Program-made: the position numbers and the translations under genes
DNA from: Peribacillus simplex NBRC 15720 = DSM 1321
GTDB taxonomy: Bacteria > Bacillota > Bacilli > Bacillales > DSM-1321
Assembly (NCBI RefSeq): GCF_002243645.1
Contig: NZ_CP017704.1
Span: 2,746,001 to 2,810,000 of the forward strand
Reading direction: 5' to 3'
DNA length: 64,000 bases
The notes under the pieces: model-generated
Seen by the model: only the letters and a program-made list of their open reading frames with translations
Database searches by the model: none
What the model was told of the DNA's origin: nothing
Shown here: piece by piece, positions 44,670 to 54,172 of the stretch
Layout: each line of letters begins with the position of its first letter
Position numbering within the stretch: the first letter of the stretch is position 1

Positions 44670-44912
44670 ATGTTTTCAGCAATGGGACAGCAGGCTTTAA
44701 CGGGAATAATTGCACACTTGTTTTTCATCGCAGTTACCTGGTGGGCTTTACAGGCATTACATTTTGATAAAATGTTAAGATCCAATTCGGTCATCAAGGC
44801 CAGGGTTTTATATATTTTATTAACGGTTGCCATCGGTTCAGTTGTAAGTAATTTCTTCCTTGACTACCTGGGATTTGCAAACCAACTCCCGTATATGTTT
44901 AGTAATGACTGA
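44670..44912 (+). CDS. ywzB: DUF1146 membrane protein YwzB
   Basis: The product is 80 aa with two membrane helices (about residues 8-28 and 43-62), the DUF1146 arrangement. Conserved WWALQALHFDKML sits between them. It resembles B. subtilis YwzB in sequence and in its place downstream of the atp region. I chose ATG 44670 because TTAGGAGGT is spaced for it; ATG 44664 touches the site. The function is unknown. Confidence 0.85.
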   Translation: MFSAMGQQALTGIIAHLFFIAVTWWALQALHFDKMLRSNSVIKARVLYILLTVAIGSVVSNFFLDYLGFANQLPYMFSND

Positions 44913-45069
44913 TAAGCTGTAAGACTTTTCTTATAGCAAAATATGATTCTACTCTTGTATTCGCCATGCTTCCTGCCAGATTAAGGGGAAGATGTCACCA
45001 ATTGTCGGAAAACTCGAAGTATGATCTCTCTCCTTATGGAAAGAATGTGTAAAAGGGGAGGGATTTAAC

Positions 45070-45819
45070 ATGTATTTTTTAAATAAAAAAATGTTAACAT
45101 ACATAGTATTTCTCGGTTTGATGGTGATTTTAATTGGGAATAGTACGATTGTGGCAGAAAATAAACCAGATATAGTTAAATTGGTTGGACTGTTACAAAA
45201 TGATAAAGATTTAGACATAGGGGATTGGTCTGTACTCACTAGAGAAATAAATAAAGAGATTACAACTAAACAAGAGTTTGAAAGCAAAGTTACAGCTTTA
45301 AAACGAAAATACCCTCAATTTCAATGGCACCGGAAAGATGATGCTTCCGGCTGGAAGGCTGAGGCGTTAACTTACAATGTCGATTCAGGTCTGACCGAGT
45401 CTATCAAAATAATGACAACGGAAGAGAAATTTGATAAAGTTACCTATGTTATTTACGAAGTGAAGGGGAAAAAGTGGAAGAAAGCTAATGCGGCATTTTT
45501 TACTGCTACGTTCCAAAACAGGGTGAATGACCTATTTATAGGGACTCCTTCAATTTTTTCTTGTATTAAAGGGTCTATCAATGATAATATGGATTCGGTT
45601 TTAAACTCTAAAACTGAAGACCTGTTAGATATGTTCCAAGCAAGGGAAATTGAGAGTGTGCATGAAACAAACTTTACATCTATATCTGCACATTCAACAT
45701 TGTTTAAACAACCTTTGACAAAAGAAAAATTAAATTTGCAGTTTGGGCTACGGACAGAAGGATTGGGTGACCGAACGAACTTTGTAGTTGGCACACCAAT
45801 CATAACGTTTGAATATTAA
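45070..45819 (+). CDS. ywmB: YwmB family protein
   Basis: The product is 249 aa with an N-terminal signal or anchor segment (about residues 9-28), so it is probably exported. It matches the YwmB family, described structurally as a TATA-box-binding-protein-like fold; DNA binding is not implied. It lies just before murA1 as in B. subtilis. The ATG follows GGGGAGGGATTTAAC. The role is unknown, and the location next to murA and spoIID suggests an envelope or sporulation link (inference). Confidence 0.85.
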   Translation: MYFLNKKMLTYIVFLGLMVILIGNSTIVAENKPDIVKLVGLLQNDKDLDIGDWSVLTREINKEITTKQEFESKVTALKRKYPQFQWHRKDDASGWKAEALTYNVDSGLTESIKIMTTEEKFDKVTYVIYEVKGKKWKKANAAFFTATFQNRVNDLFIGTPSIFSCIKGSINDNMDSVLNSKTEDLLDMFQAREIESVHETNFTSISAHSTLFKQPLTKEKLNLQFGLRTEGLGDRTNFVVGTPIITFEY

Positions 45820-45851
45820 TATAGAGAAAATGGACGCGGAGGGGAATACTT

Positions 45852-47153
45852 TTGGAAAAAATCATCGTCCGCGGCGGAAAAAGGCTTAGCGGGACAGTTA
45901 AAGTAGAAGGTGCTAAAAACGCCGTTTTGCCAGTTATCGCTGCAACATTATTAGCAAGTGATGGGAAAAGTATCATTAAAGATGTTCCTACGCTCTCCGA
46001 TGTATATACAATCAATGAAGTATTGCGCAACTTAAATGCAGATGTTGCCTTTCATGACAATCAAGTAACTGTAGATGCATCAAGAGAGTTATTAGAAGAA
46101 GCACCATTTGAATATGTACGTAAAATGAGAGCTTCCGTTTTAGTGATGGGCTCATTACTAGCAAGGAATGGCCGGGCCCGCGTTGCTCTTCCTGGTGGCT
46201 GTGCCATCGGATCACGTCCTATCGACCAGCATTTAAAGGGCTTTGAAGCGATGGGAGCAAAAGTGAAGGTCGGCAATGGTTTCATTGATGCCGAAGTAGA
46301 AGGCAGACTTAAGGGTGCAAGAGTGTATCTTGACTTCCCGAGTGTGGGTGCCACTGAAAACATCATGATGGCAGCAACACTTGCTGAAGGTATAACTATT
46401 CTTGAAAATGTGGCCAAAGAGCCTGAAATTGTAGATCTTGCGAATCTCCTTAATAAAATGGGAGCCAAAGTTAGAGGTGCCGGTACTGGTACGATGAGAA
46501 TCGAAGGTGTCGATAAATTATATGGCACTGAACATACGATTATACCTGACCGTATCGAAGCTGGTACATTCATGACTGCGGCCGCTCTTACTGGCGGCAA
46601 TGTTCTTGTTCAAGGGGCTGTACCTGAACACCTTACTTCCCTTATTGCTAAAATGGAGGAAATGGGCGTTAAAATTCTTGAAGAAGAAGATGGATTACGC
46701 GTTATCGGTCCAAAAACCTTGAAGGCCATTGATATCAAAACAATGCCGCATCCTGGTTTCCCGACTGATATGCAATCGCAAATGATGGCATTATTACTGC
46801 GTGCTGAAGGAACTAGTATGATTACGGAGACCGTTTTCGAAAACCGTTTTATGCATGTTGAGGAATTCCGTCGCATGAATGCCAATATTAAAATAGAAGG
46901 TCGTTCCGTTATCGTTAATGGACCAACTAATATTCAAGGTGCTGAAGTAGCTGCAACAGATTTACGTGCCGCAGCAGCGCTCATCCTGACTGGATTGGTT
47001 GCAGATGGCATTACACGTGTTACAGAATTGAAGCATCTTGACAGAGGATACGTGAATTTCCATGGTAAATTGGCATCTCTAGGTGCTGATGTGGAACGTA
47101 TTAACGAAGATGTACCTGCTGAAACAAAAAAAATTGCAGATCTAAACGCATAA
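45852..47153 (+). CDS. murA1: UDP-GlcNAc 1-carboxyvinyltransferase 1 (MurAA)
   Basis: This is the second MurA, and by synteny (ywmB-murAA-spoIID) the ortholog of the main B. subtilis enzyme. The product is 433 aa, with the catalytic cysteine C117 in [15 protein letters not shown] and the start motif [18 protein letters not shown] cysteine rather than aspartate at 117 predicts fosfomycin sensitivity of the enzyme. The start is TTG 45852 behind GCGGAGGGGAA. It has its own terminator. Confidence 0.96.
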   Translation: MEKIIVRGGKRLSGTVKVEGAKNAVLPVIAATLLASDGKSIIKDVPTLSDVYTINEVLRNLNADVAFHDNQVTVDASRELLEEAPFEYVRKMRASVLVMGSLLARNGRARVALPGGCAIGSRPIDQHLKGFEAMGAKVKVGNGFIDAEVEGRLKGARVYLDFPSVGATENIMMAATLAEGITILENVAKEPEIVDLANLLNKMGAKVRGAGTGTMRIEGVDKLYGTEHTIIPDRIEAGTFMTAAALTGGNVLVQGAVPEHLTSLIAKMEEMGVKILEEEDGLRVIGPKTLKAIDIKTMPHPGFPTDMQSQMMALLLRAEGTSMITETVFENRFMHVEEFRRMNANIKIEGRSVIVNGPTNIQGAEVAATDLRAAAALILTGLVADGITRVTELKHLDRGYVNFHGKLASLGADVERINEDVPAETKKIADLNA

Positions 47154-47167
47154 GAAAGTTTATAAAA

Positions 47168-47209
47168 CTATTCACGTTCGAGTCATTGAACCGTGAATGG
47201 TTTTTTTTT
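47168..47209 (+). terminator. murA1 terminator
   Basis: CTATTCACG pairs with CGTGAATGG, with an inner TTC/GAA pairing, followed by nine T residues. Confidence 0.9.
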
Positions 47210-47260
47210 GTCTTGTTCCGGATTCATCCGCCTACAGTTAATTAGTTGTCGTTTTTCTAT

Positions 47261-47289
47261 TCATAAAAGCTTGTCCTTCGACATACATT
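47261..47289 (+). promoter_or_regulatory. spoIID SigE promoter
   Basis: TCATAAA (47261-47267), a 14-base spacer and CATACATT (47282-47289) fit the SigE pattern (KMATAWW / CATACANT) about 70 bases before spoIID, a known SigE gene in B. subtilis. Confidence 0.7.
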
Positions 47290-47358
47290 TGTTATGTAAA
47301 GATACCTGCTGGATACGATTATACGGCAGAGAAAACAAGTGTAGGGAGGCTCAGGAAT

Positions 47359-48396
47359 TTGAAAGCAATCAAACCGATGATCGTACTATTCATAGCAGTA
47401 GCATTCGTAATTATCATGATTCCAGCAGTGCTTGTGCTTCCATTTTCAAATGATAAGACAAGTGGGCAGTTGACCGAACAATTAGAAAAGAAAGTGAAGA
47501 ATGAAGGTAAAGAGGTAGCTGCAAATGAAATGAGTTCCGTAGAAGTTGCGGTTTACCGCACATCTGCAAAAAAGATTGAAAAACTGCCGATTGAATCGTA
47601 CTTGACTGGTGTGGTTGCGGCTGAAATGCCAGCGGATTTTGAAGAGGAAGCGCTAAAGGCTCAAGCATTGACAGCGAGAACTTACATTGTCAATCAGCTC
47701 ATAAGCGAAAGCCGATTAGGCTTGCCGGATGGTGCCGATGTAAGCGATACGGTCATGCACCAAGTTTATAAGAATAATGATGAGCTGAAAAAACAGTGGG
47801 GCTCTGATTATAAATCGAAGATGCAAAAAATTAACAAGGCTATAAAAGAAACGGCGGGTCAAATCTTAACCTATGAAGGAAAACCGATTACTGCCACTTT
47901 TTTTTCGACCAGTAATGGCTACACGGAGAATTCCGAGGACTATTGGCAAGCTGATTATCCCTATTTAAAAAGTGTATCCAGTCCGTGGGATAAAGAAGAA
48001 TCACCAAAATTTTATAATAAAGTTGTAGTCGATACTGCAGATTTTGAAAAAAAACTGGGTGTAAGTCTTTCTTCGGGAACATCAATAGGGACCGTCATTG
48101 AAAGAACATCAGGTAATCGCGTAGGTGTAGTGGAAATCGGAGGAAAGAAAATGACAGGAAAACAGATTCGTGAGAAGCTCGGGCTGACATCATCCGATTT
48201 TGACTGGGAGCGTCAAGGCAACCAGATTGTCATCACGACAAAAGGATCCGGACACGGAGTTGGAATGAGTCAATACGGTGCTAATGGCATGGCCAGGGAA
48301 GGGAAAACCTATGAAGACATCGTGAAATATTATTATAAAGGCGTCAAAGTTCAGTCTTCAAGTAAGTGGCTGAATACGATGACGGCAAAAAAATGA
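47359..48396 (+). CDS. spoIID: Stage II sporulation protein D
   Basis: SpoIID is a membrane-anchored lytic transglycosylase that, with SpoIIM and SpoIIP, thins septal peptidoglycan during engulfment. The product is 345 aa with one N-terminal span (about residues 7-28). The SpoIID domain includes LTGVVAAEMPADFEEEALKAQALTARTY with the catalytic glutamate, FFSTSNGYTENSEDYW, and GSGHGVGMSQYGANGMA. The start is TTG 47359 behind GGGAGG. The SigE promoter and terminator frame it. Confidence 0.96.
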   Translation: MKAIKPMIVLFIAVAFVIIMIPAVLVLPFSNDKTSGQLTEQLEKKVKNEGKEVAANEMSSVEVAVYRTSAKKIEKLPIESYLTGVVAAEMPADFEEEALKAQALTARTYIVNQLISESRLGLPDGADVSDTVMHQVYKNNDELKKQWGSDYKSKMQKINKAIKETAGQILTYEGKPITATFFSTSNGYTENSEDYWQADYPYLKSVSSPWDKEESPKFYNKVVVDTADFEKKLGVSLSSGTSIGTVIERTSGNRVGVVEIGGKKMTGKQIREKLGLTSSDFDWERQGNQIVITTKGSGHGVGMSQYGANGMAREGKTYEDIVKYYYKGVKVQSSSKWLNTMTAKK

Positions 48397-48427
48397 GAGA
48401 TGGGGATTCCCATCTCTCATTTTTTTT
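48393..48427. terminator. Convergent terminator between spoIID and the vanZ-like gene
   Basis: ATGAGAGATGGG pairs perfectly with CCCATCTCTCAT around a GATT loop and is followed by seven T residues. The stem overlaps the ends of both convergent genes. Confidence 0.9.
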
Positions 48428-48842
48428 CGTTTAATTTCTCTATAATGGTCAAAAAGCCCCGTTCACGCTTGAAATAATGATATTGGACATGAAAATAGAC
48501 TGCAGCTACTCCTATGATATCTTTTATGAGGTCTATTAAGGTAGAGGAGCGGTATGGGACGAAAGATTGGTGGTATTCATCAATAACTCCGTAAAGACAA
48601 GCCACAAGTGCCGCCAACAGGCTTAAACCAGGCTTCAGTTTTTGGTTTGCAGCAAGGGCGGAAACTAATAATATATACAAAAGGGCAAATTCGACCAGAT
48701 GAAGTGCCTCTTTGATAAATCGGTCAATTGAGGATGAGGGAAGATCAAGAATCATATCATCGGGGTTGCTCGACATTATCCAAATGGCAATCATATATAG
48801 AAAAGGCAATAACGTTAACACAAGTTTAAAAGCTTTTTTCAT
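48417..48842 (-). CDS. VanZ-like membrane protein
   Basis: The product is 141 aa with four membrane spans and the VanZ-like arrangement, including the HLVEFALLYILL segment and the YGVIDEYHQSFVPYRSSTLIDLIKDIIG block, which is the family hallmark. VanZ proteins are linked to teicoplanin and lipoglycopeptide tolerance in some hosts, but most members have no known role. It is the only minus-strand gene between ywjG and ywpF and sits between spoIID and spoIIQ. Confidence 0.88.
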   Translation of the reverse strand: MKKAFKLVLTLLPFLYMIAIWIMSSNPDDMILDLPSSSIDRFIKEALHLVEFALLYILLVSALAANQKLKPGLSLLAALVACLYGVIDEYHQSFVPYRSSTLIDLIKDIIGVAAVYFHVQYHYFKRERGFLTIIEKLNEKK

Positions 48843-48994
48843 GATTTAAACATCCTTCAACAGTAAGATACCAAACATTTTACCATTCTACGAATAAAAT
48901 CGGTTTCATTTCCACAAAATAAATCTAAAAAAATTTTTTCCTGAATGTATATAATCTTAACAAAATGTTCAGAATGATTGCTGAGGTGATTAAT

Positions 48995-49972
48995 ATGAGA
49001 GAGGAAGAAAAGAAACCAACTTCCACAATCCGACGTATACTAAAACAACGTTGGGCATTATCAGCAATCTATATCGCAAGTGCAGCCATAATCTTAGCCG
49101 CGGCCTTCTTATTACAAAATAGTTTTGACGATTCAGCTAAAGATGGCAAAGAGGAATCAGCTGAAACAGGAAAAAACTATGGTGAGCCTTCTGTAGAGGT
49201 TAATAGTAATCTTGAGACAATCAAGATGCCTGTAGCCGATGCAGACAAAACGGTTATCAAGAAACAGTTTTATGATGTGAATGCGGATGAAAAGGCACAA
49301 GAAGAAGCATTGGTTTTCTACAACAATAGATATGAGCAGAACAAAGGTATAGATATTGCAATGGAAGATGGAAAGTCTTTCGATGTAAAAGCTTCCTTAA
49401 GTGGAAATGTAACGAAAGTTCAAGACGATGCGTTACTTGGAAATTTAGTTGAAGTAGAGCATGAGGATGGCGTGGTTACTCGTTATCAATCTGTTAAGGA
49501 CATTAAGGTTGCAGTTGGTGACAAAGTGAAACAAGGACAAGCAATTGCTACAGCTGGAAAAAGCCAAATCAATGAAGAGGCTGGCGTACATGTCCACTTC
49601 GAAATCAGAAAAGATAACATTGCGTTAAACCCACTTGATTTTGTTGATAAACAAGCTTCTGCGATCCAATCGGCAACTGAAACCGAAGGCAGCGAACTTG
49701 AAGATTCAGCTAATAAAGAAGAAACACCTGCAGTCGAAGGATCTGAAGCTGATAAAGAAGAAACACCTGCAGTCGAAGGATCTGAAGCTGATAAAGAAGA
49801 AACACCTGCAGTCGAAGAATCTGAAACTGGCACGGAAGAAGCGCCTGCAGTTGACGAAACTGACGAGAGCACTGATTTAGAGAGTGGCACTGATGAAGAA
49901 GGCTCTGTCCCTGGTGAAGATACAACTGAAGAAAGCGATTCCTTAAAAGATTCGTTAAATCAATCTAATTAA
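48995..49972 (+). CDS. spoIIQ: Stage II sporulation protein Q
   Basis: SpoIIQ is the forespore partner of SpoIIIAH, forming the intermembrane channel and aiding engulfment. The product is 325 aa: a membrane anchor (about residues 22-40) and a LytM/M23 domain (about 100-220). The first zinc ligand of the active peptidase is replaced (N116 in NKGID), while HVHFEIRKD remains, so the domain should be inactive as in B. subtilis. The C-terminal 100 residues are acidic, with 13-residue repeats based on KEETPAVEGSEAD. I chose ATG 48995, behind GAGGTGAT. Confidence 0.95.
   Translation: MREEEKKPTSTIRRILKQRWALSAIYIASAAIILAAAFLLQNSFDDSAKDGKEESAETGKNYGEPSVEVNSNLETIKMPVADADKTVIKKQFYDVNADEKAQEEALVFYNNRYEQNKGIDIAMEDGKSFDVKASLSGNVTKVQDDALLGNLVEVEHEDGVVTRYQSVKDIKVAVGDKVKQGQAIATAGKSQINEEAGVHVHFEIRKDNIALNPLDFVDKQASAIQSATETEGSELEDSANKEETPAVEGSEADKEETPAVEGSEADKEETPAVEESETGTEEAPAVDETDESTDLESGTDEEGSVPGEDTTEESDSLKDSLNQSN
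49715..49870 (+). repeat. 39-bp tandem repeats in the 3' part of spoIIQ
   Basis: Two near-identical 39-bp units (49715-49753 and 49754-49792), a third diverging one (49793-49831) and a degenerate fourth encode KEETPAVEGSEAD-like peptides. DNA identity of the first two suggests recent duplication. Confidence 0.9.
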
Positions 49973-50042
49973 GATTAAGATTTTTAATAAAATCAAAACA
50001 AAAACCTAGAGCGTTACGAATGACAACAACTGAAAATTTGGT

Positions 50043-50081
50043 AAAAGGAAGCCGTTCACTTTGAACGGCTTCCTTTTTTTC
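50043..50081 (+). terminator. spoIIQ terminator
   Basis: AAAAGGAAGCCGTTC pairs with GAACGGCTTCCTTTT around a five-base loop, followed by more T residues. Confidence 0.93.
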
Positions 50082-50407
50082 TTTCGAGGAAATATTGGCC
50101 AATATGCTGAAACCTTTGAATTTCTGACAAATTTCTCGGGAAATAATTTGCGCTTTATGAAAATAAACAGATGAAAATCAGAAATAAATACAAACCTCCT
50201 GTCCCATTAGGCATATATTCTTAACCAAGCTAATAAGATGTTATAAACCATGCAAAGAGAGTGTTTGAGGTGAGGAATCGTTTATTACAAATTATCTAAT
50301 AGGTGAATAATTCTATCTTTCATTGTTTATAGGGCAGCGGTATTCGATTCGAAAAATACGAATCTCATTTCACACTTCTCACATCCAATTTGGGGAGGTC
50401 GAGTGGT
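50082..50407 (+). other. spoIIQ-spoIIID intergenic region
   Basis: No open frame with a ribosome site is present. CATATATT near 50211 resembles a SigE -10, but I cannot pair it with a good -35. GATTCG-AAAAATA-CGAATC (50346-50364) is a small inverted repeat about 45 bases before the spoIIID start and could be an operator or RNA hairpin. spoIIID is expected to be read by SigE from this region. Confidence 0.4.
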
Positions 50408-50680
50408 GTGCACGATTACATCAAAGAAAGAACTATCAAGATAGGAAAGTATATCGTGGAAACTAGAAAAACAGTCCGTGTCATTGCAAAAGAGTTCGGA
50501 GTCTCTAAAAGCACAGTGCATAAAGACTTAACTGAGAGGCTGCCAGAAATTAATCCTGATTTGGCTAACGAAGTGAAGGATATATTGGATTATCATAAAT
50601 CCATTCGTCACCTTAGAGGTGGAGAAGCGACAAAATTAAAATATAAACGTTCTGAAAGAGAAGAAGAAATCGTTAAATGA
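50408..50680 (+). CDS. spoIIID: Stage III sporulation transcriptional regulator SpoIIID
   Basis: SpoIIID is a small DNA-binding protein that represses or activates many SigE genes in the mother cell. The product is 90 aa. The helix-turn-helix (about residues 23-42, VRVIAKEFGVSKSTVHKDLT) and the basic RHLRGGEATKLKYK region used for minor-groove contact are nearly identical to B. subtilis. I chose GTG 50408, giving MHDYIKERT; ATG 50390 is upstream of the best ribosome site, GGGGAGGTCG. Confidence 0.96.
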   Translation: MHDYIKERTIKIGKYIVETRKTVRVIAKEFGVSKSTVHKDLTERLPEINPDLANEVKDILDYHKSIRHLRGGEATKLKYKRSEREEEIVK

Positions 50681-50988
50681 TACATGAATCATTCCGGCAA
50701 TTGGAAGTGAATCAGGCAATCGGGGAATGAATAAGGGGACATGAAAGTGAGTGTCAGCTTTTTTCTTAACCTTGATTGCGGTTCCATGCCGGGATTTTTT
50801 TATGGGAAAATGTGGTAAGATAGTACATAAGGCATTGATTTTTTTTACAAATTGGAAAAATAGGAAAAGATAGTCTGTATTAGCGTTTATTTATAATTCA
50901 TACTTACTTGTGTCAATGCAATATGGTAAAATAAACAATTAGGACAGAAGTAGGTTATATGTGAGGATATTCAAGGAGGATTTAAGAA
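50681..50988 (+). other. spoIIID-mbl intergenic region
   Basis: No convincing gene lies here. TAAAAT near 50930 with TTACTT 17 bases upstream is a weak mbl promoter candidate. A GCGGTTCCATGCCGGG segment followed by seven T residues near 50800 may be a weak terminator for spoIIID. The mbl ribosome site is CAAGGAGGAT. Confidence 0.4.
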
Positions 50989-51990
50989 ATGTTTGCTAGA
51001 GATATTGGGATAGATCTTGGAACAGCCAATGTTCTTATACATGTCAAAGGTAAAGGAATTGTGTTAAATGAGCCTTCAGTAGTTGCGATTGATAAGAATA
51101 CGAACCGTGTTCTTGCCGTCGGGGAAGAAGCTCGTAAAATGGTAGGCCGTACTCCAGGAAACATCATCGCAATCCGTCCTTTAAAAGACGGTGTCATTGC
51201 GGATTTTGATGTAACAGAATCGATGCTTAAGCATTTTATCAATACATTGAATGTGAAAGGCTTCCTTTCAAAGCCTAGAATTTTAATCTGCTGCCCGACT
51301 AACATAACAAGTGTCGAACAAAAGGCGATTAAAGAAGCTGCTGAAAAAAGCGGCGGGAAGAAAGTATTTCTTGAAGAAGAACCAAAAGTGGCTGCAATCG
51401 GTGCCGGTATGGATATTTTTCAACCAAGCGGCAATATGGTCGTAGACATTGGCGGGGGTACAACGGATATTGCCGTTCTTTCAATGGGGGATATCGTTAC
51501 ATCTTCTTCTATTAAAATGGCCGGTGACAAATTCGATAATGAAATTTTACATTATATCAAGCGGAAGTATAAGCTCCTGATTGGTGAACGTACAGCGGAA
51601 AACATTAAAATCCAGGTTGCAACCGTCTTCCCAGGATCTCGTAATGAAGTCATCGATATCCGTGGACGCGATATGGTATCGGGATTGCCTAGAACCATTT
51701 CGGTCAATTCGGAAGAAATTGAGGAAGCTCTTCGCGAGCAGGTTTCCATCATTGTACAAGCTGCAAAAAGCGTACTTGAGCGGACGCCTCCAGAACTTTC
51801 TGCTGATATCATCGACCGCGGCGTCATTTTAACTGGTGGGGGAGCATTGCTTCACGGGATTGATTTACTCCTTGCTGAAGAACTTAAGGTCCCAGTACTC
51901 ATTGCCGAGCAGCCAATGGATTGTGTAGCAATCGGAACTGGTATCATGCTTGATAATATGGATAAATTGCCACGGCACAAATTCAACTAA
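50989..51990 (+). CDS. mbl: Rod-shape determining protein Mbl (MreB-like)
   Basis: Mbl is an actin-like protein that guides lateral wall synthesis. The product is 333 aa. Actin-fold nucleotide motifs are GIDLGTANVLIHVKGKGIV (phosphate 1), VVDIGGGTTDIAVLS (phosphate 2) and ILTGGGALLHGID (adenosine). The sequence is closer to Mbl than MreB, and its place after spoIIID and before flhO is that of B. subtilis mbl. The ATG follows AAGGAGGATTTAAGA. Confidence 0.96.
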   Translation: MFARDIGIDLGTANVLIHVKGKGIVLNEPSVVAIDKNTNRVLAVGEEARKMVGRTPGNIIAIRPLKDGVIADFDVTESMLKHFINTLNVKGFLSKPRILICCPTNITSVEQKAIKEAAEKSGGKKVFLEEEPKVAAIGAGMDIFQPSGNMVVDIGGGTTDIAVLSMGDIVTSSSIKMAGDKFDNEILHYIKRKYKLLIGERTAENIKIQVATVFPGSRNEVIDIRGRDMVSGLPRTISVNSEEIEEALREQVSIIVQAAKSVLERTPPELSADIIDRGVILTGGGALLHGIDLLLAEELKVPVLIAEQPMDCVAIGTGIMLDNMDKLPRHKFN

Positions 51991-52188
51991 AAAGCGGATG
52001 GAATTCCGCATCATAAGATAGGGGTCTAAGGTTCAGACAAACGTGAGGCATAGTGAAAGTGCGTGCAGTTCTAGTACAGATGAGCAATAGGCCCTCTTCT
52101 TTTAGTCGAGAATTTAACACCATTCCTTTAAATCTGACCTAGCCTACGATATAGACAAATTCTTCTGCCTAATGCTTTTCCTTTTCCT

Positions 52189-52215
52189 TAAGATACTGAC
52201 GTTCATGACCGATAA
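52189..52215 (+). promoter_or_regulatory. Candidate SigD promoter of flhO-flhP
   Basis: TAAG (52189-52192), a 15-base spacer and ACCGATAA (52208-52215) match the SigD pattern TAAA / GCCGATAT at three of four and six of eight bases. flhOP is SigD-dependent in B. subtilis. The rest of 51991-52188 shows only a short GCGGA/TCCGC hairpin after mbl. Confidence 0.55.
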
Positions 52216-52269
52216 AATAAATATGAGAACTTGAACGGGGTAAGTTATGTAGATTGAGGAGTGAAGAAG

Positions 52270-53109
52270 ATGTTAAGAGGTTTTTATACGGCTGCTTCCG
52301 GGATGCTTACACAACAAAGGCGCACAGAATTGCTCACAAACAATATGTCCAATGCGAATACAACAGGGTATAAAGCGGATCAAATGAGTGTAAGGTCTTT
52401 TCCGGAAATGCTTATCAGCAACATAGGTGGTAAAACGGTTCCTACGGAGAACAAATTGAGCATGCCTAGCTTATCCCAGGTTGGGGGGCTCAGTACGGGT
52501 GCTTACGTACAGGAGGCGAATCCTTTATTTACCCAGGGCACATTGGAGGAAACCCAACTTAATACGGATATTTCCTTGGTTGATGAAAATCTTCCGATCA
52601 ATGAAGAAACGGGCCGGCAAGGGTCGGTGTTTTTTACTGTCCAGGATGGTGATGGTGCTATCCGATATACGCGTAACGGCAGTTTCACCCTGGATGGGCA
52701 AGGTTATCTGACTACGCCTTCGGGTCATTATGTATTGAACGAAAATAATGAAAAGATCAAGCTTGATAGCGATCAGTTCACAGTAGCGGAAAACGGTGTT
52801 ATTTTGGAAGGGAATGTTCAAACGGCACGTATGGGCATCGGCTATTCGGATGATCCGTCATTACAGCTCATGAAGGATGGGGAAGGCCTATATAAGGCTG
52901 TGAATGATGGTGATTTACCTAGCGCATACGCGGCTGCAGATGTTGGTTTTTCTACTAAGCAAGGCTTTCTTGAAGGCTCCAATGTTGACCAATCGAGAAC
53001 GATGACAGAAATGATGTCGGCATACCGCTCTTTTGAAGCGAGTCAGAAGGTTCTTCAAGCATATGATAAAAGTTTGGATAAAACGGTCAATGAAGTTGGC
53101 AGGCTTTAA
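52270..53109 (+). CDS. flhO: Flagellar hook-basal body rod protein FlhO
   Basis: FlhO is a FlgG/FlgF-like rod component. The product is 279 aa. The N-terminal TAASGMLTQQRRTELLTNNMSNANTTGYKAD is the flg_bb_rod motif, and the C-terminal SNVDQSRTMTEMMSAYRSFEASQKVLQAYD is the matching coil. I chose ATG 52270, behind GAGGAGTG. It is the proximal gene of the flhO-flhP pair, here 52 bases apart. Confidence 0.93.
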   Translation: MLRGFYTAASGMLTQQRRTELLTNNMSNANTTGYKADQMSVRSFPEMLISNIGGKTVPTENKLSMPSLSQVGGLSTGAYVQEANPLFTQGTLEETQLNTDISLVDENLPINEETGRQGSVFFTVQDGDGAIRYTRNGSFTLDGQGYLTTPSGHYVLNENNEKIKLDSDQFTVAENGVILEGNVQTARMGIGYSDDPSLQLMKDGEGLYKAVNDGDLPSAYAAADVGFSTKQGFLEGSNVDQSRTMTEMMSAYRSFEASQKVLQAYDKSLDKTVNEVGRL

Positions 53110-53161
53110 TTGAAAAGTAGAAAAATGATTTTGGAAATTTGAACATGTAAGGGGAAAAACC

Positions 53162-54004
53162 ATGAATCGGACGATGATGACGGCGACGAATACGCTGAAC
53201 CAACTTCAAAGTAAAATCGACCAAATAAGTAATAATATCGCGAATGTGGACACGACTGCCTACAAAAAGACCCAAACGAGTTTCAATGACTTATTGACTC
53301 AGAGTTTCAATAATCAACCGAGTGAGACCAAGGAAAAAGGAAGGCTGACCACACCTGGCATCCGGCAGGGAACAGGTGCTATGATAAGCCAATCTCAATT
53401 GGTGGTTTCACAGGGAGCCTTAAAGACGACGGACCGCAACCTTGATGCTTCATTCATCCGGGAGGGCCAATTCTTCACCGTAAGCGTTCAGGACGGCAAT
53501 GGGGTCAATACAAGGTTTACAAGGGATGGGTCCTTTTATTTATCTCCTAATGCTAACGACCAAATGATACTCGTTACCTCTGCTGGACATAAAGTCCTTG
53601 ATGAAAATGGTGAACCGATCCTCATTGAGGGAAATATTAAAGACATTAAGATTTCGGAAAATGGCTTATTGATAGTGGATACGGAAGAATATGGCGAAAA
53701 GAGTTTTGGGCTCGGAATCGTCTCGGTAAAGAAACCGCAGTTTCTTGAGCGGCTAGGCGGAAATTTACTTGGCCTGCCGGAAAACATCAATGCCTTGGGT
53801 GTCACTGAAGACGATATCATGACTTCATTAACTGGGGATTCCCGCAACCAGGCAGCAGTCCGTCAAGGCACTCTGGAGGCCTCAAATGTCGATCTTTCCA
53901 AAGAAATGACGGATCTAATCAATGTTCAGCGGTCTTACCAATTTCAATCCCGGGCGGTAACGATGGCTGATCAAATGAGCGGATTAGTCAATGGAATCCG
54001 TTAA
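53162..54004 (+). CDS. flhP: Flagellar hook-basal body rod protein FlhP
   Basis: FlhP is the partner rod protein, FlgG-like. The product is 280 aa with NTLNQLQSKIDQISNNIANVDTTAYKK at the start and SNVDLSKEMTDLINVQRSYQFQSRAVTMAD at the end. It has AAGGGGAAAAACC before ATG 53162. It probably shares the transcript of flhO. I see no terminator in the 50 bases after it. Confidence 0.93.
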   Translation: MNRTMMTATNTLNQLQSKIDQISNNIANVDTTAYKKTQTSFNDLLTQSFNNQPSETKEKGRLTTPGIRQGTGAMISQSQLVVSQGALKTTDRNLDASFIREGQFFTVSVQDGNGVNTRFTRDGSFYLSPNANDQMILVTSAGHKVLDENGEPILIEGNIKDIKISENGLLIVDTEEYGEKSFGLGIVSVKKPQFLERLGGNLLGLPENINALGVTEDDIMTSLTGDSRNQAAVRQGTLEASNVDLSKEMTDLINVQRSYQFQSRAVTMADQMSGLVNGIR

Positions 54005-54172
54005 AGTATCTGGTAAATAAAATGTCTCCCTGCGGAATTAGAGCAAATCGGTTATAATGAATTCATAACAAAGAGAATCATTCGTGCCGATCATTTTGCA
54101 TAGCTGCTGAATTTCTGGTGTATAGGGAAGTTCAGTCGGCGAGTTTTCTTAAAAGGAGCTTTCACATTCTAT

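Noticed and set aside
46061..46600. 179-codon antisense frame inside murA1
   Set aside because: It is fully inside a conserved gene, with no ribosome site and codon use typical of a shadow frame.
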